From NCBI GenBank assembly GCA_963976625.1, contig CAXBLA010000001.1:124001-188000 (forward strand): DNA of 64,000 bases. The letters are read 5' to 3'. Numbering within the stretch: position 1 is the stretch's first letter; each line of letters opens with the position of its first letter. Shown piece by piece: positions 8,193 to 16,944 of the stretch. Both the position numbers and the translations under genes were made by a program. The notes under the pieces are model-generated. The model was given only the letters and a program-made list of their open reading frames with translations, did not search any database and was not told the DNA's origin. The stretch is from UBA1924 sp963976625. GTDB lineage: Bacteria; Planctomycetota; Phycisphaerae; Phycisphaerales; UBA1924.

Positions 8193-9764
8193 TTACTTGT
8201 TGAACATCGAGAGCATCCGGCGCGTGACGAGGAATCCGCCGGAGATATTGATCGTCGCGATGAACACCGCGATCGCGCCCAAGATCGTCGCGGAGGTCGA
8301 TGCCCCGGATAGATGGAGCATCCCGCCGATGAGAATAATCCCGCTGATTGCATTGGTGACGCTCATCAGTGGGGTGTGCAATGCCGGAGCGACATTCCAG
8401 ACGACCTGCCACCCGACAAAGCAGGCGAGCACAAACACGGTGAAGTCGCTTAGAAATGATTCCGGCGCGGTCAGCCCGAGCCCGACCATCGCAAGCACCG
8501 CGACGATGAGCATGATCACGCCGCCGACATTGGACTTGGGCTTGCTCGCGGCTTTTCCGATGGCAGACTCAGCCTGTTGGCTGGGTTGGTCCGGCGAGTG
8601 TTCAACAGCAGCCGGTTTGGGAGCCGACGGAGCCTGCGGCGGGGGCCAGGTGGTCTCGCCGTGATGGCAAACCAGCGACCCACGCACGATGTCGTTGTCC
8701 AGATCGATCGCAAAGCTCTCCGCGCCGCCCATCTCGTCGAGCATGTTGACGAGGGTTGATGCGTAGAGCCAGCTCGTCTGGATCGCCATGCGGCTTGCGA
8801 GGTCGGTATAGCCAACGATCCGCACGCCGTGGTGTTCAACGAGTTCGTCGGGTTTGGTCAGAGCACAGTTGCCGCCTTGCTGGGCGGCCATATCGATAAT
8901 GACTCCGCCCTCGCGCATGGTCTCGACCATCCCGGCGGAGATCAGCCGTGGGGCGGGCTTGCCCGGGATCAACGCGGTCGTGATGATGATGTCCACTTCC
9001 ATGGCTTGTTGAGCGAAGAGTTTCATCTCGGCATCGAGGAACTCCTTGGACATGACCTTGGCGTACCCGCCATCGCCCGAGCCATCCTCATTAAAGTCAA
9101 GCTCTAAGAACTCCGCCCCCATCGAGCGGACTTGGTCGGCGACCTCGAGCCGGGTATCGAAGGCCCGAACGATTGCCCCCAGCGATTTCGCCGCTCCGAT
9201 CGCAGCCAGCCCAGCCACGCCCGCGCCAATGACAAGCACCTTGGCGGGCTTGATCGCACCAGCCGCGGTGCTCTGCCCGGTGAGGAACCTTGGGTAGACA
9301 TTGACGGCTTCGATGACCGCCCGATAGCCTGCGGCGTTGGCCATCGCGCTCAATGCATCAACCTTCTGCGCCCGCGATGTCCGCGGCACGCAGTCCATCG
9401 ACAAAGCCGAGGCCTTGCGAGCATTGAGCTTGGCGAGCACTTCTGGGTTCTGGGCCGGCCAGATGAACCCGATCAGGCAGGCACCCTCCTTGATTAGATC
9501 CGCTTCGTGGGCCTGCAACTCCGGATGAACCTGCGGCGGGTGGACCTTCAGTACAATGTCTGACTCCGCCCAGAGCGAGCGGACATCATCGCACAGCGAC
9601 GCACCAGACTGGGCGTACATCTCGTCGTGGTGCTCAGCCGCGACGCCAGCGCCTGACTCGACCACCACTTCAAAGCCCATATCGATGAGCTTTTTGACGG
9701 TTTTGGGCGTGCCGGCGACGCGCCGCTCTCCGGGGTGGATTTCCTTGGGTATACCGATCCGCAT
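8193..9764 (-). CDS. pntA: NAD(P) transhydrogenase subunit alpha
   Basis: The product has 523 residues. The NAD(H)-binding domain is N-terminal (MRIGIPKEIHPGERRVAGTP; dinucleotide fold around VLVIGAGVAGLAAIGAAKSLG), with the mobile-loop region near MAAQQGGNCALT. A Pro/Ala linker follows, then three or four C-terminal membrane helices. This is the two-gene proteobacterial arrangement in which alpha keeps its membrane segment, as opposed to the three-gene form. GAGAGAC precedes the ATG, and a TATGAT hexamer lies about 40 bases upstream (9805-9810, minus strand). It is divergent from korAB across a 202-base region with two perfect small dyads. Confidence 0.96.
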   Translation of the reverse strand: MRIGIPKEIHPGERRVAGTPKTVKKLIDMGFEVVVESGAGVAAEHHDEMYAQSGASLCDDVRSLWAESDIVLKVHPPQVHPELQAHEADLIKEGACLIGFIWPAQNPEVLAKLNARKASALSMDCVPRTSRAQKVDALSAMANAAGYRAVIEAVNVYPRFLTGQSTAAGAIKPAKVLVIGAGVAGLAAIGAAKSLGAIVRAFDTRLEVADQVRSMGAEFLELDFNEDGSGDGGYAKVMSKEFLDAEMKLFAQQAMEVDIIITTALIPGKPAPRLISAGMVETMREGGVIIDMAAQQGGNCALTKPDELVEHHGVRIVGYTDLASRMAIQTSWLYASTLVNMLDEMGGAESFAIDLDNDIVRGSLVCHHGETTWPPPQAPSAPKPAAVEHSPDQPSQQAESAIGKAASKPKSNVGGVIMLIVAVLAMVGLGLTAPESFLSDFTVFVLACFVGWQVVWNVAPALHTPLMSVTNAISGIILIGGMLHLSGASTSATILGAIAVFIATINISGGFLVTRRMLSMFNK

Positions 9765-9817
9765 GGTTGTCTCTCAAGCTGTATGGGGTGGAATGACTGA
9801 TGTCATCATATCAAATC

Positions 9818-9833
9818 GGCGCATTGGTGCGCC
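9818..9833. repeat. Perfect inverted repeat in the pntA-korA intergenic region
   Basis: Six-base arms GGCGCA and TGCGCC are separated by TTGG. The dyad lies just upstream of the putative pntA -10 hexamer. It could be a regulator site or an mRNA hairpin; no factor is identified. Confidence 0.4.
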
Positions 9834-9913
9834 AGGCGTGAATCCCAGTGGTTGGAAATCATCCTCAGAGAACCCCAATCTGAATCGGTGTACGCCTAAA
9901 ATGTGTATTCGTT

Positions 9914-9930
9914 TCGGCCAATTCGGCCGA
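9914..9930. repeat. Perfect inverted repeat in the korA leader
   Basis: Six-base arms TCGGCC and GGCCGA are separated by AATTC, 37 bases before the korA ATG and just downstream of a TAAAAT hexamer (9897-9902). The position suits an operator or a 5' leader hairpin. Confidence 0.4.
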
Positions 9931-9966
9931 CTAGTTTCAGATCAACCCCGAGGGGGTGAGGCACCC

Positions 9967-11829
9967 ATGCCAATCGATCAAACCACACTCGATACCGTCG
10001 TCATCCGGTTCTGCGGCGACTCCGGCGACGGCATGCAGCTCACCGGCGGCCAGTTCACCGATACCTCCGCGCTCTTCGGTAACGACTTTGCCACCTTCCC
10101 CGATTTCCCCGCCGAGATCCGCGCCCCCAAGGGCACGACTTTCGGCGTCTCCGGGTTCCAGGTCCAGTTCTCAAGCAACGATATCTTCACCCCCGGCGAT
10201 CGCGTCAACGCCATGGTCGCGATGAACCCGGCGGGCTTCAAGGTCAATATCGACGAGGTCGAGCCCGGCGGCATTGTCATTGTCAACGAGGACGAGTTCA
10301 CCAAGGTCAACCTCACCAAGTGTGGCTACCTCGATGGCTACAACCCGCTCGACGACGATGAAATCAACCTCAAGTACAATCTCGTCAAGGTCCCCATGTC
10401 ACGCATGACCAAGGAATCGCTCGCCGACTCCGGGATGGGTGCCAAGGACATCAATCGCTGTCGAAACATGTTCGCCCTCGGGATCGTCTACTGGCTCTAC
10501 GAGCGTCCGCTCGACCACACCAAGGACTATTTGACCCAAAAGTTTGCGATCAAGAAGAAACTCCCCGAGGTCGCCAAGATCAACATCCGTGCGCTCGAAG
10601 CCGGGTACTACTTCGGTGAGACCGCCGAGGTCTTCCCGTCGCGCTACCGCGTGCCGCCCGCCAAGCAGGAGAAGGGCACCTACCGCCAGATCAGCGGCAA
10701 CGAGGCCACCGTGCTCGGGCTGGTCACCGCCGCCCAAAAAGCATCCAAGCCCATTGTGTATGCCAGCTATCCCATCACCCCAGCATCGGGCGTGATCCAG
10801 GGCATGTCACACCTCAAAAGATTCGGGATCAAATCGATCCAGTCCGAGGACGAGATCGCCGCGATCTGCACCGCCATCGGCGCGAGTTTCGCCGGTGATA
10901 TCGGCGTGACGGGCACTTCCGGCCCCGGGCTGGCGCTCAAGGGCGAAGCCATGGGGCTTGCGCTGATGCTCGAGCTGCCATTGGTCATCGTCGATGTCCA
11001 GCGGGCCGGCCCTGCGACCGGATTACCGACCAAGACCGAGCAGGCCGACCTGCTCCAGGCGATGTACGGTCGTCACTGCGAGAGCCCTCTGATTATTGTT
11101 GCTCCGCGATCACCGTCCGACTGTTTCAACATGGCGATCGAAGCCGTGCGATTGTCGGTGGAATTTATGTGCCCGGTGATCTACCTCTCCGACGGCTACA
11201 TCGCCAACGGCGCGGAGCCCTGGAAAGTGCCGATGGTCGATCAGATCCCGGAGATCAAGATCACGCATCCAACCCTGGCCGACACCGACGGGGGCAAGTT
11301 CCTGCCCTACGCCCGCGATCCGGACACCTTATCGCGTCCATGGGCCATCCCCGGCACACCGGGGCTCGAGCACCGCGTCGGGAGCTTGGAAAAAGAAGCC
11401 GAGACCGGCAATGTCTCCTATGACCCCGACAACCACGACAAAATGGTCCGCCTGCGGGCCGAGAAGGTTGCCCGGGCCGCCCAGTCGATCCCGTTGCTCG
11501 AGGTCGATGGCGATCCATCCGGCGATATCCTTGTCCTCGGGTGGGGGGGCACCTACGGCTCGATCACCACCGCCATCGAGCAGGTCCGGGCCAACGGGCA
11601 CACCGTCAGCTCCGCCCATCTCCAATACCTCAACCCCTTCCCATCGAACACCGAGGAAGTGCTCCGCTCGTTCAAGAAGGTCATCATCCCCGAGATCAAC
11701 CTCGGGCAGCTGAGCACCTTGATTCGATCGAAGTTCCTCATCGACACCATCGGCATCAACATCGTCAAGGGCAAGCCCTTCCAGGTCGGGACACTCGTCG
11801 AGCGCATCACGGAGGTCATCGAGCAATGA
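9967..11829 (+). CDS. korA: 2-oxoacid:ferredoxin oxidoreductase, alpha subunit (fused gamma-alpha)
   Basis: I take the ATG at 9967, which follows a GGGGGTGAGG stretch; earlier in-frame codons would run into pntA. The 620-residue product starts with a gamma-type domain (VIRFCGDSGDGMQLTGGQF at about residues 10-28). The alpha (pyrimidine-binding) domain begins near residue 240 (ANPxTPxSG-like ASYPITPASGVIQGMS; then GTSGPGLALKGEAMGLA). By family, with KorB, it oxidatively decarboxylates 2-oxoglutarate (or a related 2-oxoacid) to the acyl-CoA while reducing ferredoxin. The gene overlaps korB by four bases (ATGA), indicating translational coupling. 2-Oxoglutarate is the likeliest substrate, but substrate is inferred from the family. 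Confidence 0.92.
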   Translation: MPIDQTTLDTVVIRFCGDSGDGMQLTGGQFTDTSALFGNDFATFPDFPAEIRAPKGTTFGVSGFQVQFSSNDIFTPGDRVNAMVAMNPAGFKVNIDEVEPGGIVIVNEDEFTKVNLTKCGYLDGYNPLDDDEINLKYNLVKVPMSRMTKESLADSGMGAKDINRCRNMFALGIVYWLYERPLDHTKDYLTQKFAIKKKLPEVAKINIRALEAGYYFGETAEVFPSRYRVPPAKQEKGTYRQISGNEATVLGLVTAAQKASKPIVYASYPITPASGVIQGMSHLKRFGIKSIQSEDEIAAICTAIGASFAGDIGVTGTSGPGLALKGEAMGLALMLELPLVIVDVQRAGPATGLPTKTEQADLLQAMYGRHCESPLIIVAPRSPSDCFNMAIEAVRLSVEFMCPVIYLSDGYIANGAEPWKVPMVDQIPEIKITHPTLADTDGGKFLPYARDPDTLSRPWAIPGTPGLEHRVGSLEKEAETGNVSYDPDNHDKMVRLRAEKVARAAQSIPLLEVDGDPSGDILVLGWGGTYGSITTAIEQVRANGHTVSSAHLQYLNPFPSNTEEVLRSFKKVIIPEINLGQLSTLIRSKFLIDTIGINIVKGKPFQVGTLVERITEVIEQ

Positions 11830-12872
11830 GCAGCGAACCGAGGACAGAAGCAAACAAATCCACAGCCCTGCCGATCTACACCGCCAAGGACTACACCACC
11901 GACCAAGATGTCCGCTGGTGCCCGGGTTGCGGCGACTACGCCGTGCTTTCCGCCGTCCGCAAAGCGCTCCCGGGGATCGCCCGCAAGAAGGAAGACTTTG
12001 TCTTCGTGTCGGGCATCGGGTGCGCGGCCCGGTTCCCGTACTACATGGAAACCTACGGCATGCACTCGATCCACGGGCGCGGGCTCGCGATCGCCACCGG
12101 GGTCAAGTGCGCCAACCCGGATCTCGAGGTCTGCATGGTCTCGGGCGACGGCGACCTGCTCTCGATCGGGGGCAACCACACCATCCACACCATGCGCCGC
12201 AATGTGGACATCACGATCCTACTGCTCAACAACAAGATCTACGGGCTCACCAAGGGGCAGTACTCCCCGACCAGCGAGACGGGCAAGGTCTCCCCGACCT
12301 CGCCCGTTGGGTCGATTGACTACCCGGTCAACCCGATCGCTCTTGCTGTGGCGGCCGACTGCACCTTCATCGCCCGCTCGATCGATGTGGACATGAAAGG
12401 CATGGACGCGATCATCAAGCGGGGCATCGCCCATCGTGGGACCTCATTCGTCGAGGTCTACCAAGACTGCAACATCTTCAACCACAAAGCCTGGTTCTAT
12501 GCGTCTCAAAAGGACACGATGCACGAGAGCACGATCAAGGTCGAGCATGGGCAGCCGTTGATCTTTGGGAACGATCACGACAAGGGCATCCGTTTCAACA
12601 ACGGTCGCCCCGAGGTCGTCACCATTGGTAAGAACGGCATCTTCGAGGCCGACCTGATCGTCCACGACGAGACGGATCGGTTCCTCGCCCATATGTACTC
12701 CCAGATGCGCTATCCAGATTTCCCCGAGCCCATGGGCATCCTCTACGCCGACCCATCAAGGCCGACTTATAACGAACTGCTCATCGGGCAGGTCGAGGAC
12801 GCGCAGAAGAAGGCCGGCCAGCTCGATCTCCAAGCTCTGATCACCGGCAACGAGTCCTGGGAAGTCAAATAG
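11826..12872 (+). CDS. korB: 2-oxoacid:ferredoxin oxidoreductase, beta subunit
   Basis: The 348-residue product carries RWCPGCGDYAVL near residue 31 (first cysteines of the [4Fe-4S] site) and GIGCAARFPYYM. The thiamine-diphosphate motif runs from GDGDLLSIGGNHTIH to NNKIYGLTKGQYSPTSETG, and a further conserved Cys lies in DCNIF. The GQYSPTS block is usual in 2-oxoglutarate-type enzymes. It begins inside the korA stop (ATGA overlap). The nearby pntAB operon suggests that ferredoxin and NADPH pools are handled together, but that is only context. Confidence 0.93.
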   Translation: MSSEPRTEANKSTALPIYTAKDYTTDQDVRWCPGCGDYAVLSAVRKALPGIARKKEDFVFVSGIGCAARFPYYMETYGMHSIHGRGLAIATGVKCANPDLEVCMVSGDGDLLSIGGNHTIHTMRRNVDITILLLNNKIYGLTKGQYSPTSETGKVSPTSPVGSIDYPVNPIALAVAADCTFIARSIDVDMKGMDAIIKRGIAHRGTSFVEVYQDCNIFNHKAWFYASQKDTMHESTIKVEHGQPLIFGNDHDKGIRFNNGRPEVVTIGKNGIFEADLIVHDETDRFLAHMYSQMRYPDFPEPMGILYADPSRPTYNELLIGQVEDAQKKAGQLDLQALITGNESWEVK

Positions 12873-12947
12873 TCCCGCCGGCTTGCTGGCCTGTTCTTTG
12901 ACCCGCTTTGTTCGCCCAATCGTCCTGATCTTGGCGGCCCCGTGCGC

Positions 12948-12953
12948 TACCAT
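12948..12953 (+). promoter_or_regulatory. Putative -10 element (TACCAT) for leaderless cbs mRNA
   Basis: TACCAT ends five bases before the ATG at 12959, with no Shine-Dalgarno. A TTG six bases before the ATG overlaps the hexamer end and is unlikely to be the start. Confidence 0.5.
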
Positions 12954-12958
12954 TGGGC

Positions 12959-14371
12959 ATGCAAACAGCCCCCAAATCAGACCAATCCGCATCTTCGACC
13001 TCATCACCATTCAAGCACACGATCCTCGAAGCGATCGGCAACACGCCGCTCGTTGAGCTCCGCAAGGTGACCGAGCCCGGCTCCGCCACGGTGTACGCCA
13101 AGTGCGAGTTCATGAACCCCGCCGGCTCAATCAAGGACCGGATGGCCAACTACATCATCTCCAAGGCCGAGGACGAAGGGCTGCTCAAGCCCGGGGGCAC
13201 CATCGTTGAGAACACCTCGGGCAATACCGGGATGGGGGCCGCGATGGTCGCCGCGGTCAAGGGCTACAAGGCCGTCTTCACCATGCCCGACAAGATGAGC
13301 CAAGAGAAGATCGACGGGCTCCGCGCCTACGGCGCCCAGGTCATCATCACCCCAACCGATGTGCCCGGTGATTCCCCGGATCACTATGTCAATGTCGCCA
13401 AGAAGGTCGCCGAGGACACCCCCAACTCGTTCTATATGGACCAGTATCACTCCCAGTGGAATGTCGAAGCACACGAGCTCTCGACCGGACGCGAACTCTA
13501 CGAACAAACCGGCGGCGATGTAGACGCGATCGTGGTTGGCACCGGCACCGGGGGCTCGGTTTCGGGCATCGGCCGCTACTTCAAGAAGATGGGCTCCAAG
13601 TGCAAGATCATCGGGGTTGATCCCTTGGGCTCGGTCCACTACCACCTGTTCAAGACCGGCACGCTGCCCACGCCCTATGTCTACAAGGTCGAAGGGCTCG
13701 GCGAGGACATCAAGTGCGAAGCTTTCCTCCCGGAAGTAGTCGACGAGATGTACCAGGTCAACGACTACGAGTGCTTCACCATGGCCCGTAAGCTCGTCCG
13801 CGAAGAAGGGCTCTTCTGCGGCGGTTCCTCAGGTGGTATGGTGCACATCGCCTGCCAGATCGCCAAAGAAATGGGCCCGGGCAAGAAGGTCATCGCGATC
13901 TGCCCAGACTCGGGCACCCGTTATGTCACCAAATACCTCTCCGACGAGTGGATGAAGATGCACGGCTTCCTCGAACCCATCAAGGGGCTCGGGTTCGTCG
14001 AAGAACTGATTACTAAAAGCCAGACCGTGGTCAGCGTCTCCGAAGACGAGACTGTCGATGCCGTGATCGCTGCCCTGCGGAGCAACGGCATCTCGCAGGT
14101 CCCTGTAGTCGACGCATCCGGCAAGCCCACGGGCATTATCCACGAGGTCGATATCCTCCGCGGCTTGCAGGACGGCTCGGTCAAGCCCGAGACCACCATT
14201 GGCACCATCGCACACACCATCGGCGGCCTGTTGCACCCCAAGGCCCGCGTCGAAGAGCTCTACGGCATCTTCGAGACCGACCATGTCGCGATCGTCATCG
14301 ACGGCAGCAACATCGTCGGCGTGGTCTCCAAAATCGACCTCATCGAGCACCTCGCCAAACGCAACGCATAA
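12959..14371 (+). CDS. cbs: Cystathionine beta-synthase with C-terminal CBS pair
   Basis: The product has 470 residues. The PLP fold-type II catalytic core covers about residues 20-345: GNTPLVEL, the PLP-lysine in AGSIKDRMA, the phosphate loop NTSGNTGMGAA, GTGTGGSVSGIGRY and CGGSSGGM. Two CBS (Bateman) motifs follow, at about residues 355-410 (QVPVVDASGKPTGIIHEVD) and 420-470 (GVVSKIDLIEHL). By family it condenses serine (or O-acetylserine) with homocysteine to give cystathionine, and the CBS pair may bind an adenosyl ligand. A PLP gamma-enzyme follows 58 bases downstream, so the two together make a (reverse) transsulfuration module. A cysteine synthase function cannot be fully excluded. Confidence 0.88.
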   Translation: MQTAPKSDQSASSTSSPFKHTILEAIGNTPLVELRKVTEPGSATVYAKCEFMNPAGSIKDRMANYIISKAEDEGLLKPGGTIVENTSGNTGMGAAMVAAVKGYKAVFTMPDKMSQEKIDGLRAYGAQVIITPTDVPGDSPDHYVNVAKKVAEDTPNSFYMDQYHSQWNVEAHELSTGRELYEQTGGDVDAIVVGTGTGGSVSGIGRYFKKMGSKCKIIGVDPLGSVHYHLFKTGTLPTPYVYKVEGLGEDIKCEAFLPEVVDEMYQVNDYECFTMARKLVREEGLFCGGSSGGMVHIACQIAKEMGPGKKVIAICPDSGTRYVTKYLSDEWMKMHGFLEPIKGLGFVEELITKSQTVVSVSEDETVDAVIAALRSNGISQVPVVDASGKPTGIIHEVDILRGLQDGSVKPETTIGTIAHTIGGLLHPKARVEELYGIFETDHVAIVIDGSNIVGVVSKIDLIEHLAKRNA

Positions 14372-14429
14372 TCAACCCGTGCATCCCACGAAAAAACATT
14401 GAACGGATTTCAACCCCGAAGGAAAGTAC

Positions 14430-15587
14430 ATGGAAGTCTCAAAGAACCACAACTTTGGCACCCGCGCGATCCACGCTGGCCAACGCCCGGACCCGACCAC
14501 GGGCGCCATCATGACCCCGATCTACCAGACCTCGACCTATGTCCAGCAGTCGCCGGGCAAGATCATCGGGGAGTATGACTATTCCCGAGCCGCCAACCCG
14601 ACAAGAGCTGCCCTCGAAGCCAACCTCGCCGATCTCGAAGGCGGCAAGTACGGCTTGTGCTTCTCGTCGGGCGTTGCGGCCACCGGCGTCGTGCTTCATT
14701 TGCTGAGCTCGGGCGACAAGGTCCTGCTCGGCGATGATGTCTACGGCGGTACGAACCGGCTCTTCCATCGCGTCTTCGCTCAGCTCGGTATCGAAACTGT
14801 GCTCGTCGACATGACCGACCCCGACGCAGTCACCGCGGCCATGGACGATCGCGTGAAACTGATTTGGCTCGAAACCCCGACCAACCCCACCCTCAAGATC
14901 ACGGACATCAAAGCGATCTCCGCGATCGCCAAAGCCAACGATGTGATCCTGGCCGTGGACAATACCTTCGCGACCCCGTTTCTCCAGAACCCGCTGTCGC
15001 TTGGTGCGGACATCGTCTGTCACTCGACGACCAAGTACATCGGCGGACACTCCGATTCGATCGGCGGGGCCCTGATCACCAACGATCCAGAGCTGCACAA
15101 ACGCCTCAAGTTTATCCAGCTCTCCGAGGGCGCCGTCCCGGGGATCATGGAGTGCTTCTTGCTCCTGCGTTCGACCAAGACGCTCCATGTCCGTATGCAG
15201 CGCCACTGCGAGAACGCGATGAAGGTCGCCCAGCACCTCGATCAACACCCCAAGGTCGAGAAGGTCATCTACCCCGGGCTCGCATCGCACCCCCAGCACG
15301 AACTCGCCAAATCCCAGATGAGAGGCTTTGGCGGCATGATCACCATCTACATCAAGGGCGGGCTCGACGAGTCTCGTGCGATGCTCGAAAAAACACGCTT
15401 TTTCGCCTGCGCCGAATCGCTCGGCGGCGTCGAATCGCTCATCGAGCACCCCGGGATCATGACCCACGCCTCGGTCCCCGCCGACCAGCGGGCCAAGCTG
15501 GGCATCTCGGACAACCTTGTCCGCCTGAGTGTGGGCATCGAGGGCGTCGATGACCTCATCGCCGATCTCGATCAAGCATTGGGTTGA
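14430..15587 (+). CDS. Cystathionine gamma-lyase / gamma-synthase (Cys/Met PLP enzyme)
   Basis: This 385-residue protein belongs to the Cys/Met metabolism PLP family: GTRAIHAGQRPDPTTGA at the N-terminus, YQTSTYVQ, YDYSRAANPTR, the FSSGVAAT loop, and the PLP-lysine in STTKYIGGHSD. GAAGGAAA lies four bases before the ATG. Coupling to cbs favours cystathionine gamma-lyase (cystathionine to cysteine, 2-oxobutyrate and ammonia), but gamma-synthases are indistinguishable by eye, so I give no symbol. A short perfect hairpin with a T run follows the stop and closes the operon. Confidence 0.88.
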   Translation: MEVSKNHNFGTRAIHAGQRPDPTTGAIMTPIYQTSTYVQQSPGKIIGEYDYSRAANPTRAALEANLADLEGGKYGLCFSSGVAATGVVLHLLSSGDKVLLGDDVYGGTNRLFHRVFAQLGIETVLVDMTDPDAVTAAMDDRVKLIWLETPTNPTLKITDIKAISAIAKANDVILAVDNTFATPFLQNPLSLGADIVCHSTTKYIGGHSDSIGGALITNDPELHKRLKFIQLSEGAVPGIMECFLLLRSTKTLHVRMQRHCENAMKVAQHLDQHPKVEKVIYPGLASHPQHELAKSQMRGFGGMITIYIKGGLDESRAMLEKTRFFACAESLGGVESLIEHPGIMTHASVPADQRAKLGISDNLVRLSVGIEGVDDLIADLDQALG

Positions 15588-15614
15588 ACCGCAGTTTTGA
15601 ACACAAACAAAAAG

Positions 15615-15640
15615 AGACAGGCCGAAGCCTGTCTTTTTCT
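15615..15640 (+). terminator. Intrinsic terminator after the transsulfuration genes
   Basis: Stem AGACAGGC/GCCTGTCT with loop CGAA, followed by TTTTCT. It lies 28 bases past the stop of the PLP enzyme and before the convergent msrBA gene. Confidence 0.85.
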
Positions 15641-15667
15641 ATAGGTTGGTCTTTTTGAGCAGCGGTC

Positions 15668-16735
15668 TTAGTCAGGGATCGCGCAGTGCCCGCCGTGCTT
15701 GGCGTGGTAGTCCTGGTGATACTCTTCGGCTTTGTAGAACTTGGGAGCCGTTGCCACCTGCGTCGTGATCGTGCGATCGCTCCACTTGCCTTCTTTCTGT
15801 TGGGCAGCGATGAAGGCCTTGGCCTGCTTCAACTGCTCGTCGTCCGTTGCGAAGATCGCCGAGCGGTACTGCGTGCCAACATCCGGGCCTTGGCGGTTGC
15901 CTTGGGTCGGGTTGTGGATCTTGAAGAAGAAGACCAGAAGCTCGTCATACGAGATCACCGAAGGGTCATAGGTCAGCTCGACTGACTCAGCGTGCCCTGA
16001 TGTCCCAGAGCAGACTTCTTGATAGGTCGGGTTGTCGTCGTTGCCGCCCTGATAACCAGACACCGAGTCGATCACACCATCGAGCTGGGCGAATCGGTCC
16101 TCGACTCCCCAGAAGCACCCGCCCCCGAAGTACGCGGTCTTGAGCGTCGTCGGTTTGGCACCAGCCGGCAGTTCTTGGCCGTCTTCGACAAAGTCGAGCG
16201 AGACCGAGTTCACACAGAACCGCAGCCCGGTCGGCTCAGGACCATCGGGGAATACATGCCCGAGATGACCACTGCATCGGGCACAGAGGATTTCAACGCG
16301 TTTCATGCCGTAGGTGTTGTCCTCGATCTCGACAACATGATCAGCATCGACCGGCTGGAAAAAGCTCGGCCATCCGGTGCCGGATTTGAACTTACTGTCC
16401 GACTTAAACAGCGGCAGATCGCACAGGCGACAGATGTACACACCATCGAGCTTATTATCGACGAGGTTCCCACAGAACGCGGGTTCGGTCCCGCTGCGGA
16501 GGATCACCTTCGCCTCTTCGGGCGTCAGGTCCTTGGCGAGCACTTTGATCTCCGTTTGAGTCAACGGCGTGATGTTGTGGCCGGATTTGGAATAGGTCGT
16601 GGTGGAGCTCATAGATGAGGCTGTTCCTTTAGTTAAGTTTGTCTTCAGCTCGAGCGGAGGGACAAAGAGCCCGACCCCAGCCGCGAGAAAGAGTGATGCG
16701 ATGGCGATGGTCATGAGTGATTTGTGGATGAGCAT
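15668..16735 (-). CDS. msrAB: Bifunctional methionine sulfoxide reductase B-A fusion, exported
   Basis: The 355-residue protein has an N-terminal hydrophobic segment (about residues 8-27), probably a signal peptide or membrane anchor. The MsrB domain covers about residues 55-185, with zinc cysteines in CRLC and CARC and the catalytic Cys in RFCVNSVSLDF. The MsrA domain is C-terminal, with the nucleophile in YFGGGCFWGVED. It reduces both diastereomers of methionine sulfoxide, here presumably outside the cytoplasm, to repair oxidised envelope proteins. The B-then-A order is less usual than A-then-B but known. GAGGAC precedes the ATG. Two TACCAT hexamers ten bases apart (16753-16758 and 16763-16768, minus strand) lie upstream; one may be the -10. 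Confidence 0.92.
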   Translation of the reverse strand: MLIHKSLMTIAIASLFLAAGVGLFVPPLELKTNLTKGTASSMSSTTTYSKSGHNITPLTQTEIKVLAKDLTPEEAKVILRSGTEPAFCGNLVDNKLDGVYICRLCDLPLFKSDSKFKSGTGWPSFFQPVDADHVVEIEDNTYGMKRVEILCARCSGHLGHVFPDGPEPTGLRFCVNSVSLDFVEDGQELPAGAKPTTLKTAYFGGGCFWGVEDRFAQLDGVIDSVSGYQGGNDDNPTYQEVCSGTSGHAESVELTYDPSVISYDELLVFFFKIHNPTQGNRQGPDVGTQYRSAIFATDDEQLKQAKAFIAAQQKEGKWSDRTITTQVATAPKFYKAEEYHQDYHAKHGGHCAIPD

Positions 16736-16944
16736 AGAGAGTCCTCTGGTAGATGGTACACGATGGTAAACAATCGTTTATCACTGGATATTCGGGCGAC
16801 ACGCAAGTTTCGATCAAATTTCTACGCCAAACTCCATGCCCAAGTTCGCCCGCAGCCACCATGTGTTCGTCCTCCAACCCGAGTAGGATACACGAAATCG
16901 GGATTTTTCCGCCTCTTGAGCATGCCCCATCAAGGAAGATCTGT

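Noticed and set aside
9556..9966. An N-terminal extension of korA into pntA
   Set aside because: It overlaps pntA by 209 bases, encodes no known domain, and the ATG at 9967 has a ribosome site and the family N-terminus.
12873..12958. A GC-rich CCGGC/GCTGG stretch after korB as a terminator
   Set aside because: The stem is short with mismatches and no T run follows.
14439..15575. A 378-codon minus-strand frame within the cystathionine gamma-enzyme gene
   Set aside because: Exact antisense of a clear PLP enzyme; composition typical of a shadow.
16753..16768. Two TACCAT hexamers ten bases apart on the minus strand as a regulator repeat
   Set aside because: A six-base direct repeat this close can be chance; one copy is probably the msrBA -10.
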